From contig NZ_NIQA01000004.1 in NCBI RefSeq assembly GCF_002236805.1, positions 186,001-250,000 on the forward strand: a DNA stretch of 64,000 nt, in the 5' to 3' direction. Position numbers and translations under genes: made by a program. Every line of letters begins with the position of its first letter. Positions within the stretch are counted from its first letter, which is position 1. This document shows, one piece after another, positions 54,841-64,000 of the stretch. The notes under the pieces were generated by a model that was not told where the DNA came from, made no database searches, and was given only the letters and a program-made list of their open reading frames with translations. The stretch comes from Pusillimonas sp. T2 (GTDB lineage Bacteria > Pseudomonadota > Gammaproteobacteria > Burkholderiales > Burkholderiaceae_B).

Positions 54841-56046
54841 ATGGCTATTACAGACGTTCTCGTACCCCAGTTGTCAGAGTCCATTTCTGAAGCGACTTTG
54901 CTCAACTGGAAAAAGCAACCCGGCGAAGCAGTCCAGGCCGACGAAATCCTCATCGAAGTTGAAACCGACAAGGTTGTTCTCGAGGTGCCGGCGCCTGCAT
55001 CGGGCGTGCTTAGCGAAATCGTTAAAGCAGATGGCAGTACGGTTGGTTCAGGCGAGGTTCTCGCACGTATCGATACCGAAGGCAAAGCCACTGCAGCAGC
55101 TGCACCCGCAGCCGAAGCACCTGCTGCCGCGGCAGCGCCCGCTGCTGCACCTGTTGCTGCTGCGTCTTCTTCAGTTGCGTCGCCTGCCGCCGGCAAAATT
55201 CTTGCCGAAAAAGGCATCGATGCCGCCAACGTCGAAGGCACAGGCCGCGGTGGTCGTATCACCAAAGGTGATGCCCTGGCTGCTGAAGCCGCGCCTGCCA
55301 AGAAGCCCGCTGCGGCTCCTGCGCCAACCAGCCTTTCTCTCGACGGTCGCCCCGAGCAGCGTGTGCCCATGAGCCGCCTGCGCGCTCGTGTTGCCGAGCG
55401 CTTGCTTCAGTCGCAATCCGAGAACGCCATTCTGACAACGTTCAACGAAGTCAACATGCAAGGCATCCTCGACTTGCGTGCCCGCTACAAAGACCAGTTC
55501 GAAAAAGAGCACGGCGTCAAGCTGGGTTTCACCTCGTTCTTCGTCAAGGCCGCAGTGGCTGCGCTTAAAAAGTACCCCGTCGTCAACGCGTCGGTCGATG
55601 GTAAAGACATCATCTATCACGGCTATTTCGACATCGGTATTGCCGTCGGTAGCCCACGCGGTCTGGTTGTGCCTATCTTGCGCAACGCCGACCAGCTCAG
55701 CATTGCCGAAATCGAGAAGCAGATCGCCGATTTTGGTGCCCGTGCGCGCGACGGCAAGCTCAGCCTCGACGAACTCACTGGCGGCACGTTCTCCATCTCT
55801 AACGGTGGTGTGTTCGGCTCCATGTTGTCCACGCCTATCATCAACCCACCTCAATCGGCTATTTTGGGCATTCACGCCACTAAAGACCGCCCGGTTGTCG
55901 AGAACGGTCAAATCGTGATTCGCCCCATGAACTATCTGGCGCTTTCCTACGATCACCGTATCATCGACGGTCGTGAAGCGGTGTTGTCGCTGGTTGCCAT
56001 GAAAGAAGCGCTCGAAGATCCTCAGCGTCTGTTGCTCGACGTCTAA
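54841..56046 (+). CDS. sucB: Dihydrolipoyl succinyltransferase, E2 component
   Basis: A 401-residue acyltransferase. The N-terminal lipoyl domain has [13 protein letters not shown], with the lipoylated lysine near position 43. An Ala/Pro-rich linker leads to the E1/E3-binding region ([29 protein letters not shown]), then the catalytic domain with [12 protein letters not shown] and [17 protein letters not shown] (catalytic His and Asp). ATG 54841 follows sucA by 31 bp. Frames open further upstream only inside sucA. Confidence 0.97.
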   Translation: MAITDVLVPQLSESISEATLLNWKKQPGEAVQADEILIEVETDKVVLEVPAPASGVLSEIVKADGSTVGSGEVLARIDTEGKATAAAAPAAEAPAAAAAPAAAPVAAASSSVASPAAGKILAEKGIDAANVEGTGRGGRITKGDALAAEAAPAKKPAAAPAPTSLSLDGRPEQRVPMSRLRARVAERLLQSQSENAILTTFNEVNMQGILDLRARYKDQFEKEHGVKLGFTSFFVKAAVAALKKYPVVNASVDGKDIIYHGYFDIGIAVGSPRGLVVPILRNADQLSIAEIEKQIADFGARARDGKLSLDELTGGTFSISNGGVFGSMLSTPIINPPQSAILGIHATKDRPVVENGQIVIRPMNYLALSYDHRIIDGREAVLSLVAMKEALEDPQRLLLDV

Positions 56047-56095
56047 GGCACACACGCCGGGCCCCCGGCTTAGGTCGTTGCGCTGTGTTGCGCGC

Positions 56096-56121
56096 GGCCC
56101 GAGCCCGGGCCCTTTTCTTTT
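56096..56121 (+). terminator. Candidate attenuating terminator between sucB and lpd
   Basis: GGCCCG (56096-56101), loop AGCC, CGGGCC (56106-56111) is followed by CTTTTCTTTT. Two further GC-rich stems, at 56056-56069 and 56131-56145, sit in the same 126-bp gap. The arrangement suggests partial termination or processing before the E3 gene. Confidence 0.55.
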
Positions 56122-56172
56122 CAGGCAGCGCGCACCCGGTGTGCGTTCGCAGAACAAATTACTGGAAATACA

Positions 56173-57600
56173 ATGGCTAAAAATTTTGATGTCGTCGTAA
56201 TCGGGGCCGGCCCCGGTGGGTATATCGCCGCAATTCGTGCGGCTCAACTGGGTATGTCGGTCGCATGTATCGACGCGGCTTCCAACGCCGATGGCAAGCC
56301 GGCGCCAGGTGGTACATGCACCAACGTCGGTTGCATTCCTTCAAAGGCGTTGTTGCAGTCTTCCGAGCACTTCGACCAGGTCAATCATCACTTCTCTGAG
56401 CATGGCATCGAAGTTAAAGGCGTTAGCCTCAAGCTCGACACCCTAATTGGTCGCAAAGACAACGTTGTTAAACAAAACAACGAAGGCATTTTGTACTTGT
56501 TCAAAAAGAACAAAGTGACGTTCTTCCATGGTACGGGTACGTTTTCGGCCTATGTTGACGGCGGCTGGTCCATCAAAGTGTCGGGTCAAACCGAAGAAGA
56601 GCTTATCGCCAAGCATGTCGTGGTTGCCACCGGTTCGGCACCCCGTCAGTTGCCCGGCCTCGATTTCGACGAGAAAAAAATCCTGTCCAACGATGGCGCC
56701 TTGCGCATTCCAGCCGTACCTAAAAAGTTGGGTGTGATTGGCGCTGGTGTTATCGGCCTTGAATTGGGTAGTGTCTGGCGTCGTCTGGGTGCTGAAGTTA
56801 CCGTCCTCGAAGCTGCACCCGAGTTTCTGGCCGTTTGTGACCAACAGGTCGCCAAAGAGGCCCACAAAGTTTTCACCAAGCAGGGTTTGAATATTCAAAC
56901 CGGCGTCAAAATCGGCGAAGTCAAAACGGCTGCCAAGTCGGTGACGGTACCCTACACTGACGCCGCTGGGGCAGAGCAGTCCATTACTGTCGATCACCTG
57001 ATCGTGTCCATTGGCCGCGTGCCGCACACACAGGGCCTGGGCGTTGAAACAGTTGGCCTCAAGGTCGATGAGCGTGGTTTTGTCGTGGTTGACGATGACT
57101 GCCGCACCAACCTGCCTAACGTATGGGCAGTCGGTGACGTGGTTCGTGGCCCTATGCTTGCACACAAGGCCGAAGAAGAGGGCGTTGCCGTTGCTGAGCG
57201 TATCGCTGGTCAGCATGGTCACGTCAACTTTGGCACGATCCCCAGCGTTATCTACACCTCGCCCGAAATCGCGTGGGTTGGCAAAACCGAGCAGCAGCTC
57301 AAGACTGAAGGCGTTAACTATCGCGCCGGAAGCTTCCCGTTTTTGGCCAACGGCCGTGCACGGGCCTTGGGCGACACTACCGGCTTTGTCAAGATTCTTG
57401 CCGATGCCAAGTCAGACGAAGTCCTGGGTGTACACATTATTGGCCCCAGCGCGTCCGAGCTGATCGCAGAAGCCGTGACTATCATGGAGTTCCGTGGTGC
57501 TGCCGAAGACATCGCCCGCATCTGCCATGCTCACCCCACGTTGTCCGAGTCGGTTAAAGAAGCCGCTCTGGCTGTTGATAAGCGCTCGCTCAATTTCTGA
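56173..57600 (+). CDS. lpdA: Dihydrolipoyl dehydrogenase, E3 component
   Basis: A 475-residue flavoprotein disulfide reductase. [23 protein letters not shown] binds [19 protein letters not shown] holds the redox-active CxxxxC pair. [28 protein letters not shown] binds NAD, and AHPTLSE near the C-terminus carries the catalytic His and Glu. It reoxidises lipoamide of SucB. It is separated from sucB by a terminator-like region, so it may also be expressed at its own level. Confidence 0.97.
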   Translation: MAKNFDVVVIGAGPGGYIAAIRAAQLGMSVACIDAASNADGKPAPGGTCTNVGCIPSKALLQSSEHFDQVNHHFSEHGIEVKGVSLKLDTLIGRKDNVVKQNNEGILYLFKKNKVTFFHGTGTFSAYVDGGWSIKVSGQTEEELIAKHVVVATGSAPRQLPGLDFDEKKILSNDGALRIPAVPKKLGVIGAGVIGLELGSVWRRLGAEVTVLEAAPEFLAVCDQQVAKEAHKVFTKQGLNIQTGVKIGEVKTAAKSVTVPYTDAAGAEQSITVDHLIVSIGRVPHTQGLGVETVGLKVDERGFVVVDDDCRTNLPNVWAVGDVVRGPMLAHKAEEEGVAVAERIAGQHGHVNFGTIPSVIYTSPEIAWVGKTEQQLKTEGVNYRAGSFPFLANGRARALGDTTGFVKILADAKSDEVLGVHIIGPSASELIAEAVTIMEFRGAAEDIARICHAHPTLSESVKEAALAVDKRSLNF

Positions 57601-57630
57601 TCGGGCGGTTGTCGTTGGCAATTGCTGATT

Positions 57631-57658
57631 CAAAAAGGGGCTGCAATGCCCCTTTTTG
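57631..57658. terminator. Rho-independent terminator after lpdA
   Basis: CAAAAAGGGGC (57631-57641), loop TGCAAT, GCCCCTTTTTG (57648-57658) starts 30 bp past the lpdA stop. Remarkably, it ends only 10 bp before the next start codon. Confidence 0.9.
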
Positions 57659-57668
57659 TATTTAACCT

Positions 57669-58760
57669 ATGAACGTTAAACAATATTACGAGCACGCACT
57701 GGCCGAGCGCGGCTACAAACCAGATCTGGCTCAGATCGAAGCCATCGACCGGCTGCAGCAGTTCTACGACGACTGGGTCGTATACAAGCAGGCGCGTTCG
57801 AGCACACTAAAAAAAATCTTTCGTCGGCCCGATATCCCTCGTGGGGTGTATATGTGGGGCGGAGTCGGCCGTGGTAAAAGTTTTTTAATGGATGCCTTTT
57901 ACGCCACGGTGCCATTGAAACGAAAAGGGCGTCTGCACTTTCACGAATTCATGCGGGGCGTGCATCAGCAGCTCGATGAAGTCAAAGGCCAGCAAGATCC
58001 GCTCGACGAAGTCGCGCGGCGTATTGCCAAGCGGTATCGCCTGATCTGCTTCGACGAGTTTCACGTCTCGGACGTTGCCGACGCCATGATTCTGTATCGT
58101 TTGTTACTGAAGCTTTTCGAGCACGGCACGTCGTTTGTCATGACCTCAAACTACGAGCCCTCTACCTTGTACCCCGATGGGTTGCACCGCGACCGTATTT
58201 TGCCAGCCATCAAGCTGATTCAAGAGCGTATGGACATACTGAATGTCGATACGGGTACCGACTATCGTCGACGGGCGCTTGAGCAAGTGCGAGTGTATTT
58301 GTCGCCCATTAATGCCGATACACGTGCCGAGATCCAGGAGGCGTTTGATCGCTTGTCTGATACGGCGCCCATGAAGCCCGTGCTAACCGTCGAAAATCGC
58401 GAACTTAAGGCGGTGGCCTTAAGCGGTAGTGTCGTGTGGTTTGATTTTGCGACTTTGTGCGGCGGCCCGCGCTCGCAAAATGATTACCTCGATCTGGCCA
58501 GCCGTTTCCAGACAGTGGTTTTGTCTGACGTACCACGCATGACGGCCCGTCAGGCTTCGGAAGCCCGGCGTTTTACATGGCTGGTCGACGTTTTTTACGA
58601 CCATAAAGTTAAACTGATCATGTCGGCCGAATGCGAACCTGAAGGCTTGTATACCGACGGCCCCATGGCCAACGAGTTTCACCGTACGGTTTCGCGTCTG
58701 CTCGAGATGCAATCGCGTGAGTATCTCGAATCCGAGCGCCGTGTTGCGGCGACCCTGTAA
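57669..58760 (+). CDS. zapE: Cell division protein ZapE (AFG1-type ATPase)
   Basis: A 363-residue P-loop ATPase of the AFG1/ZapE family. YMWGGVGRGKSFLMDAFY contains Walker A (residues 64-71). LHFHEFMRGVHQQL, LICFDEFHVSDVADAMIL (Walker B) and FVMTSNYEPSTLYPDGLHRDRILP (sensor 1) follow in family order. In E. coli ZapE stabilises Z-ring dynamics under oxygen-limited or stressed growth. No Shine-Dalgarno sequence precedes the ATG, and a strong terminator lies immediately upstream, so read-through or re-initiation may set its level. Confidence 0.93.
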   Translation: MNVKQYYEHALAERGYKPDLAQIEAIDRLQQFYDDWVVYKQARSSTLKKIFRRPDIPRGVYMWGGVGRGKSFLMDAFYATVPLKRKGRLHFHEFMRGVHQQLDEVKGQQDPLDEVARRIAKRYRLICFDEFHVSDVADAMILYRLLLKLFEHGTSFVMTSNYEPSTLYPDGLHRDRILPAIKLIQERMDILNVDTGTDYRRRALEQVRVYLSPINADTRAEIQEAFDRLSDTAPMKPVLTVENRELKAVALSGSVVWFDFATLCGGPRSQNDYLDLASRFQTVVLSDVPRMTARQASEARRFTWLVDVFYDHKVKLIMSAECEPEGLYTDGPMANEFHRTVSRLLEMQSREYLESERRVAATL

Positions 58761-58781
58761 TCCATCAAGAATAAATTCAAC

Positions 58782-60110
58782 ATGAAAACCCGAGTCCTGA
58801 CCGGCATCACTACGACCGGTACCCCGCATCTGGGCAATTACGCCGGCGCTATTCGTCCGGCCATCGAAGCCAGTCGCCAACCCAATGTCGACGCCTATTT
58901 CTTCATGGCCGACTATCACGCGCTTATTAAATGCGAAGACCCTGCGCGGGTGGCACGTTCGCGCCTTGAAATCGCAGCTACCTGGTTGGCGGGCGGGCTT
59001 GATGTCGATAAGGTCACGTTCTATCGGCAGTCCGATATTCCCGAAATTCCTGAGCTTTGCTGGTTGTTGACCTGCGTTACGCCTAAGGGGTTGATGAACC
59101 GGGCGCATGCCTACAAAGCCTCTGTCGACCAGAACACGGCACGCAATATTGACCCTGACGATGGCGTAACCATGGGTCTGTTTTCTTATCCGGTACTCAT
59201 GGCAGCCGACATCCTGATGTTCAACGCTCACAAAGTACCCGTGGGCCGTGATCAGGTTCAGCACCTTGAAATGGCTCGCGATATTGCTCAGCGGTTCAAC
59301 CATTTGTATGGTCAGGGTAAAGAGTTTTTTGTCTTGCCCGAGGCTCAAGTCGACGATGAGGTCGCGACGTTGCCCGGCCTGGATGGCCGAAAAATGTCCA
59401 AAAGTTATGACAACACCATTCCGTTGTTCGAGGGCGGCAGTAAGGCCATGCGTCAGGCGGTTTCGCGTATCGTGACCGACTCGCGCCAGCCTGGCGAACC
59501 GAAAGACGCCGAAGCATCGCATGTCTACGCCCTGTATCGTGCTTTTGCCACACCGGCGCAAGCGACAGCGTTCAAGGCAGCACTCGAGGGTGGGCTTGCG
59601 TGGGGCGAAGCCAAAGAGGCCTTGTTTACTTTGCTTGATGGTATCGTCGCACCCATGCGTGATCGCTACGCACAGCTGATGGCCGATCCCCGACAAATCG
59701 AGGATATTTTGCAGGCGGGTGCAGCCAAGGCGCGTCGTGAGTCGGCCGAGCTCATGGGGGCTTTGCGTGAGGCTGTGGGTTTGCGTCAACCCAGTCAGGT
59801 TGCCGCAGCCTCAAAAGCCAAGCCCAAGGCCGGTAAGACCGCTCGTTTGGTCAGTTTCCGCGAGGGCGAACGGTTTCATTTCCGATTGTTGTCGGTCGAT
59901 GGTGCCGAGCTCTTTTTATCTGAAGGGTTTGATAATCCCAAAACAGCAGGTCAGCTGATGTCCGAGCTCAAAACCCGGGCTTTGTCAGGCCTTGCCCAGG
60001 TCGAGAACGGTCAGGTGACGCTGGTTGTCGATAATCAGATTGTCTGCCGATTCCCCGAAAGTGAACTCGAGGCGGTCGAGCAGGCATTGGCGTCGCTCAA
60101 ACAAGACTGA
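58782..60110 (+). CDS. trpS: Tryptophanyl-tRNA synthetase with C-terminal extension
   Basis: A 442-residue class I synthetase, about 100 longer than the usual 330-340. GITTTGTPHLGNYAGAI contains the HIGH-type motif (HLGN) and GLDGRKMSKSYDN the KMSKS motif. Residues to about 345 complete the catalytic and anticodon-binding parts. After a Lys/Ala-rich linker, residues about 355-440 (FREGERFHFRLLSVDGAELFLSEGF...) resemble a small beta-sheet DUF1508/YegP-like domain of unknown role. It starts 21 bp after zapE. Confidence 0.95.
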   Translation: MKTRVLTGITTTGTPHLGNYAGAIRPAIEASRQPNVDAYFFMADYHALIKCEDPARVARSRLEIAATWLAGGLDVDKVTFYRQSDIPEIPELCWLLTCVTPKGLMNRAHAYKASVDQNTARNIDPDDGVTMGLFSYPVLMAADILMFNAHKVPVGRDQVQHLEMARDIAQRFNHLYGQGKEFFVLPEAQVDDEVATLPGLDGRKMSKSYDNTIPLFEGGSKAMRQAVSRIVTDSRQPGEPKDAEASHVYALYRAFATPAQATAFKAALEGGLAWGEAKEALFTLLDGIVAPMRDRYAQLMADPRQIEDILQAGAAKARRESAELMGALREAVGLRQPSQVAAASKAKPKAGKTARLVSFREGERFHFRLLSVDGAELFLSEGFDNPKTAGQLMSELKTRALSGLAQVENGQVTLVVDNQIVCRFPESELEAVEQALASLKQD

Positions 60111-60135
60111 CGCAGGGCAGACAGCTAGCTTTTAG

Positions 60136-60191
60136 CCAACAAAAAAACACCCCGCGGGCCTATGGTTGGCCGGCGGGGTGTTTTTGTTTGG
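60136..60191. terminator. Terminator between convergent trpS and tex
   Basis: A long hairpin whose arms contain ACACCCCGC (about 60147-60155) and GCGGGGTGT (60173-60181), flanked by A- and T-rich tracts. It enclosed loop has its own GGCC stem. It can stop transcription from both sides. Confidence 0.85.
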
Positions 60192-60203
60192 AAGGTCGAC
60201 GGC

Positions 60204-62594
60204 TTACTTCTTCAGCTTTGCGAAGGCGGCAGCCATGGCACCCAGACCATCTGCCGCGCCCGTTGCTTTGTCGCGGCGATCACCCGAGCTACGCTGATTA
60301 CCACCGGCATTGCGGCCGCCCTGGGCTCGGCCGCCGCTGCTCGCGCTTGTCCGGCCCGATGGTGCATCATCGTTCAAGCGCATTGTCAGGCCAATGCGTT
60401 TGCGTTCGATGTCTACCTCCTGGACTTTGACTTTGACGGTCTGTCCGACACGTACGACATCGCGCGGGTCGCTGACGAAGCGATCGGCCAGTGCCGAAAT
60501 ATGCACCAGACCGTCTTGGTGGACGCCGATGTCAATAAAGGCACCGAAGTTGGCCACGTTGGTGACGACTCCCTCAAGAATCATGCCCGGTACCAGATCT
60601 TTCAATGTGTTCACGCCTTCTTTGAATTGGGCGGTTTTGAACTCCGGACGAGGGTCGCGCCCTGGCTTTTCAATTTCGGTAAAGATATCGCGTACGGTGG
60701 GTAGACCGAAGCGTTCGTCGGTAAATTCGGCAGGTGACAGCCCGTTAAGGGCGCCTTGACGTCCCATGACCTGTTTGGCGTCGGCCTGAATTTTCTCAAG
60801 AATACGTTTGACCACCGGGTAGGCCTCTGGGTGAACGGCAGAGGCATCTAGCGGGTTGTCGCCATTGGCAATACGCAAGAAGCCTGCGGCTTGCTCAAAG
60901 GCCTTGTCGCCGAAGCGGCTGACTTTCATCAGCATCTTGCGGTTCTGAAACGCGCCGTTCTCGTCACGCCAGGCCACAATGTTGCGGGCCAGGCTAGCAT
61001 TCAGGCCCGATACCCGGCTCAGCAGCGGGGCGGATGCTGTATTGACATCTACACCCACGGCGTTCACACAGTCTTCAATGACGGCATCAAGCGATCGGGC
61101 CAGTTCGCGCTGGTTTACATCGTGCTGGTACTGGCCAACCCCAATAGCCTTGGGCTCGATTTTGACGAGCTCGGCCAATGGGTCTTGCAGGCGGCGCGCG
61201 ATCGAAACGGCACCGCGCAAGCTGACGTCAAGGTCGGGAAATTCGTGAGCGGCAAGCTCCGAGGCCGAATACACCGAGGCGCCAGCCTCGGAGACGACGA
61301 CGCGTGTCGCCTTGATGTCACTGAATTTTGCGGCCATGTCGGCAGCCAGTTTTTCTGTTTCGCGCGATGCCGTGCCATTGCCGATGGCAATGAGCTCAAC
61401 TTTGTGTTTTAGTGCGAGCGCTGCCAATGTATTGATCGAACCCTCGTAGTCGCGCCGAGGTTCAAAGGGATAAATGGTGGCCGTGTCCAGCAGCTTGCCC
61501 GTGGGGTCGATAACCGCTACTTTGACCCCTGTTCGGATCCCCGGGTCCAGGCCCATCACGGCTTTTGGGCCAGCGGGTGCAGCCAGCAGTAAGTCTTTCA
61601 GGTTGGCGGCAAATACGCGTATGGCTTCTTCTTCGGCCTTCTCGCGTAGCTGATTGACCAATTCAGTTTCGAAGGTCGTCAGGAGCTTCACACGCCAAGT
61701 CCAGCGGCAGACTTCGCCCAGCCACTTCTCGCGAGGCTTTGCGTCGGCATCAAAGCGGGCACCCAGCGCAAGAAAAGCGGCGACCCGGCTCACGCACGGA
61801 TGAGGCGTTTGTGTTTCAAGTTCAGGGGCCAAGCCGATACGAAGATCGAGTACGCCTTGTTGACGGCCGCGCAACAGAGCCAGGATGCGGTGTGATGGTA
61901 GTGTGCGCAAGGGTTCGTGAAAGTCGAACCAGTCTCGGAAATTGGCGCCCTCGGTTTCTTTGCCCTCAACAACTTTTGCATACAGCAGACCCGACTGCCA
62001 GAGATGATCGCGCATGTCGGCCAGCAAATCGGCGTTTTCGGCAAAGCGCTCGGCCAGAATGTCGCGTGCACCGTCGAGTGCGGCTTTTCCATCGTTAATA
62101 TTTGCCTCGGCATTCAGGTAACTCTCTGCCAGTGCGGCCGGGTCGGCCGTGCGGTCAGCCAGAATGGCGTCGGCCAGCGGCTCAAGCCCGGCTTCGCGCG
62201 CAATTTGTGCGCGAGTGCGACGCTTGGGCTTGAAGGGAGCGTACAAGTCCTCGAGGCGCTGTTTGGTCGTCGCCGCCAAAATTTCGCCGGTCAGTTCGGG
62301 GGACAGTTTCCCCTGTTGCTCGATCGACTCGATCACGGCAGCGCGCCGGTCTTCGAGTTCGCGTACGTAGACAAGCCTTACCTCCAGGTTACGCAACACC
62401 GTGTCATCCAGACCGCCCGTGACTTCTTTCCGATAGCGGGCGATAAACGGGACGGTTGCGCCGCTGTCCAGCAGCTCAACGGTAGCGGCTACCTGTACCG
62501 GGCGCACGCCCAGTTCTTCGGCCAGCAAGGCAACGATGCGTTCAGGGGAATTGTTCAGCGCCACTTTGGGTGCTGCATTTGAGGTAACTGTCAT
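60204..62594 (-). CDS. tex: Tex-family RNA-binding transcription accessory protein
   Basis: A 796-residue Tex/YhgF protein. The N-terminal helical part has [28 protein letters not shown] YqgF-like domain carries [18 protein letters not shown]. Helix-hairpin-helix repeats ([33 protein letters not shown]-like region) follow. A C-terminal S1 domain ([31 protein letters not shown]) and a Gly/Ser/Arg-rich tail complete it. Tex binds nucleic acids and affects toxin gene expression in Bordetella. A divergent helicase gene lies 113 bp away. Confidence 0.95.
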   Translation of the reverse strand: MTVTSNAAPKVALNNSPERIVALLAEELGVRPVQVAATVELLDSGATVPFIARYRKEVTGGLDDTVLRNLEVRLVYVRELEDRRAAVIESIEQQGKLSPELTGEILAATTKQRLEDLYAPFKPKRRTRAQIAREAGLEPLADAILADRTADPAALAESYLNAEANINDGKAALDGARDILAERFAENADLLADMRDHLWQSGLLYAKVVEGKETEGANFRDWFDFHEPLRTLPSHRILALLRGRQQGVLDLRIGLAPELETQTPHPCVSRVAAFLALGARFDADAKPREKWLGEVCRWTWRVKLLTTFETELVNQLREKAEEEAIRVFAANLKDLLLAAPAGPKAVMGLDPGIRTGVKVAVIDPTGKLLDTATIYPFEPRRDYEGSINTLAALALKHKVELIAIGNGTASRETEKLAADMAAKFSDIKATRVVVSEAGASVYSASELAAHEFPDLDVSLRGAVSIARRLQDPLAELVKIEPKAIGVGQYQHDVNQRELARSLDAVIEDCVNAVGVDVNTASAPLLSRVSGLNASLARNIVAWRDENGAFQNRKMLMKVSRFGDKAFEQAAGFLRIANGDNPLDASAVHPEAYPVVKRILEKIQADAKQVMGRQGALNGLSPAEFTDERFGLPTVRDIFTEIEKPGRDPRPEFKTAQFKEGVNTLKDLVPGMILEGVVTNVANFGAFIDIGVHQDGLVHISALADRFVSDPRDVVRVGQTVKVKVQEVDIERKRIGLTMRLNDDAPSGRTSASSGGRAQGGRNAGGNQRSSGDRRDKATGAADGLGAMAAAFAKLKK

Positions 62595-62707
62595 GGGTAA
62601 GTCATCTGGTTTACATCATCAAGCGGGGCATTTTGCCACATCCAGGCCGAACAGGTCTTCGCGCGCGGTTATCATTCTGGTTTAGTCTGATGTGTCTGGA
62701 ACGTCCC

Positions 62708-64000
62708 ATGTTGCTGCAAGAGCTCGATGCCATTTTTGCCGAAGACGGCCCTATTGCGGCTGCGTTGCCGGGCTACCACGCCCGTCAGGCTCAGTTGGAG
62801 TTGGCGCGTGCTATCGATCAGGCGATCACCGACGGCAGTACGCTCATCGCCGAGGCCGGTACCGGCACAGGCAAAACCTGGGCGTATCTGGTGCCTGCTT
62901 TTTTAAGCGGGGTGAAGGTGCTCGTGTCGACCGGCACCCGAACTTTGCAAGACCAGTTGTTTCGGCGCGATTTGCCCCGGCTACGCAATGCGTTGGCCTT
63001 GCCTGTGACGACGGCCCTGCTTAAAGGTAGGGGTAATTATGTCTGCCACTACCACCTCGAACGTCTGCAAGGCGACGACCGCGCACTCAAGTCTCGTGCC
63101 GAAATCGGTCAGCTTCGTCATATTCAGGTGTTCGCACAGCAATCGCGTACCGGCGACAAGGCAGAACTGGCCGAGGTGCCTGAAGAGGCAGATATCTGGA
63201 ATCGCGTTGTATCGACACGCGACAACTGCCTGGGCCAAGACTGCCCCAATGTGCGCGACTGTTTTGTGCTCAAAGCGCGTCGCGAGGCGCAGGAAGCCGA
63301 TATCGTCGTGGTCAACCACGCCTTGTTCATGGCAGATCTGGCGCTTCGTGAAGAGGGGATCACCGATTTGTTGCCTGAAGTGCAACTGGTGGTGTTCGAC
63401 GAGGCTCATCAGCTTCCCGATGTGGCCACGCGCTTTCTGGGCAGCAGTGTGTCTTCGCATCAGCTGATCGACCTGGCCCGTCAGGTCGAGGCCGCCGGGC
63501 TGGCTCACGCCCGCGAAGCCTGTAACTGGACAGAGCAAGGGCAGCGCATCGAGCACGCCGCTCGTGAGTTGCGTTTGGCGACTGCGGCGATAGACCGTTT
63601 ACCTGGTAAAAAAGCGACTTTCGAAACTTTGCCTGATGCCGAGGCTTTCGACACTGCACTTGAACGTTTGATTGAAGTGCTTGACGATTGTGTGCAACGG
63701 CTGGGCATCGTGGCAGAAAAACACCCAGACCTTACTGCCGCCTCAAAAACATCGCTCGATTTGCGGGCGCGTCTATTCCGCTGGAGCCAGCCCGACAGGC
63801 AGGGCCGGAACGCACTGGCCGCTGCTGCTGCGGCCGACGGTGGCCCGGGGGCAGACGAAACGGCCGTTAGGTGGGTGGAGTCCAGTAGCCATGGCATGCG
63901 CCTGCATAGTGCCCCTTTGTCGGTAGCGCGTATTTTTTCGCGGTTTCGCCGGCCCGAGCAGGCCTGGGTCATGACCTCGGCCACTCTGTCCATCAATGGT
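62708..64000 (+). CDS. DinG/YoaA-type ATP-dependent DNA helicase (N-terminal part, cut by right edge)
   Basis: The reading frame is open for 431 codons to the edge. AEAGTGTGKTWAYL is Walker A (residues 50-57), VVNHALFMADL is a DinG block and VVFDEAHQLPD is the DEAH box. Cysteines in NYVCHYHLE, NCLGQDCPNVRDCF match the four ligands of the XPD/DinG-type 4Fe-4S cluster. WVMTSATLSING begins helicase motif III/IV. Such 5'-3' helicases act in DNA repair and R-loop removal. An in-frame ATG at 62690 would add six residues. The C-terminus lies beyond the window. Confidence 0.9.
   Translation, partial: MLLQELDAIFAEDGPIAAALPGYHARQAQLELARAIDQAITDGSTLIAEAGTGTGKTWAYLVPAFLSGVKVLVSTGTRTLQDQLFRRDLPRLRNALALPVTTALLKGRGNYVCHYHLERLQGDDRALKSRAEIGQLRHIQVFAQQSRTGDKAELAEVPEEADIWNRVVSTRDNCLGQDCPNVRDCFVLKARREAQEADIVVVNHALFMADLALREEGITDLLPEVQLVVFDEAHQLPDVATRFLGSSVSSHQLIDLARQVEAAGLAHAREACNWTEQGQRIEHAARELRLATAAIDRLPGKKATFETLPDAEAFDTALERLIEVLDDCVQRLGIVAEKHPDLTAASKTSLDLRARLFRWSQPDRQGRNALAAAAAADGGPGADETAVRWVESSSHGMRLHSAPLSVARIFSRFRRPEQAWVMTSATLSING

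Noticed and set aside
58419-59789. 456-codon open frame opposite trpS and zapE
   Set aside because: It spans parts of two real convergent-strand genes and the gap between them, and has no recognisable domain.

Overview
The window looks like a chromosomal segment of a betaproteobacterium of the order Burkholderiales, probably family Alcaligenaceae (relatives of Bordetella, Achromobacter and Pusillimonas). I base this on gene content recognised from the translated sequences: a TCA-cycle supercluster (acnB-mdh / GntR / sdhCDAB-sdhE-gltA / maeB / sucAB-lpd-zapE), an EarP/EF-P pair with Arg32 in EF-P, DUF2863 and DUF1178 proteins, and several branched-chain-type ABC importers serving catabolic operons. 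No database search was run. No rRNA, CRISPR array, transposase, phage or plasmid gene was seen. The only RNA gene found is one tRNA-Arg(ACG).

Layout. (1) 1-7077: a MarR-type regulator cut by the left edge, divergent from a seven-gene operon of a two-module VOC (extradiol-type) dioxygenase, an FAD ring hydroxylase and a complete Liv-type ABC importer. It reads as an uptake and ring-opening pathway for an unidentified aromatic or N-heteroaromatic acid. (2) 7078-7432: a gene-free stretch holding a structured 214-bp inverted-repeat element, with a second related copy at 21981-22110. (3) 7433-18750: a hut operon read leftwards (solute-binding protein, two permeases, two ATPases, hutU, hutD, hutF, hutG, hutI) with divergent hutC and a HutC-like operator inside a good promoter. 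hutH is absent here. (4) 18820-29317: a mixed housekeeping stretch with an ABC ATPase whose motifs are degenerate, a nucleoside deoxyribosyltransferase-like protein, a periplasmic ankyrin protein, an MFS exporter, tRNA-Arg, an FMN alpha-hydroxyacid dehydrogenase, an encapsulated-ferritin-like protein without a neighbouring encapsulin, an SLC13 plus SulP anion transporter pair, an adenine/adenosine deaminase and a DUF423 protein. (5) 29342-35802: a four-gene peptide-type ABC importer with unusual architecture. (6) 35830-39387: DUF1178, efp, earP, DUF2863. (7) 39490-58760: the TCA supercluster. (8) 58782-64000: trpS with a C-terminal extension, tex, and a DinG-family helicase cut by the right edge.

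How it fits together. Two operons pair a Liv-type importer with the catabolic enzymes for its presumed substrate, and both feed central metabolism, whose TCA genes lie about 20 kb away in four transcription units. The GntR regulator between mdh and sdhC, next to a perfect palindrome by the mdh promoter, is a candidate local controller of carbon flux. I did not find a clearly new multi-gene system. The items most worth following up are the structured repeat with compensatory base changes, the hutH-less hut/transport operon, the orphan encapsulated ferritin, the motif-poor ABC ATPase, and the long inverted repeat in front of efp.
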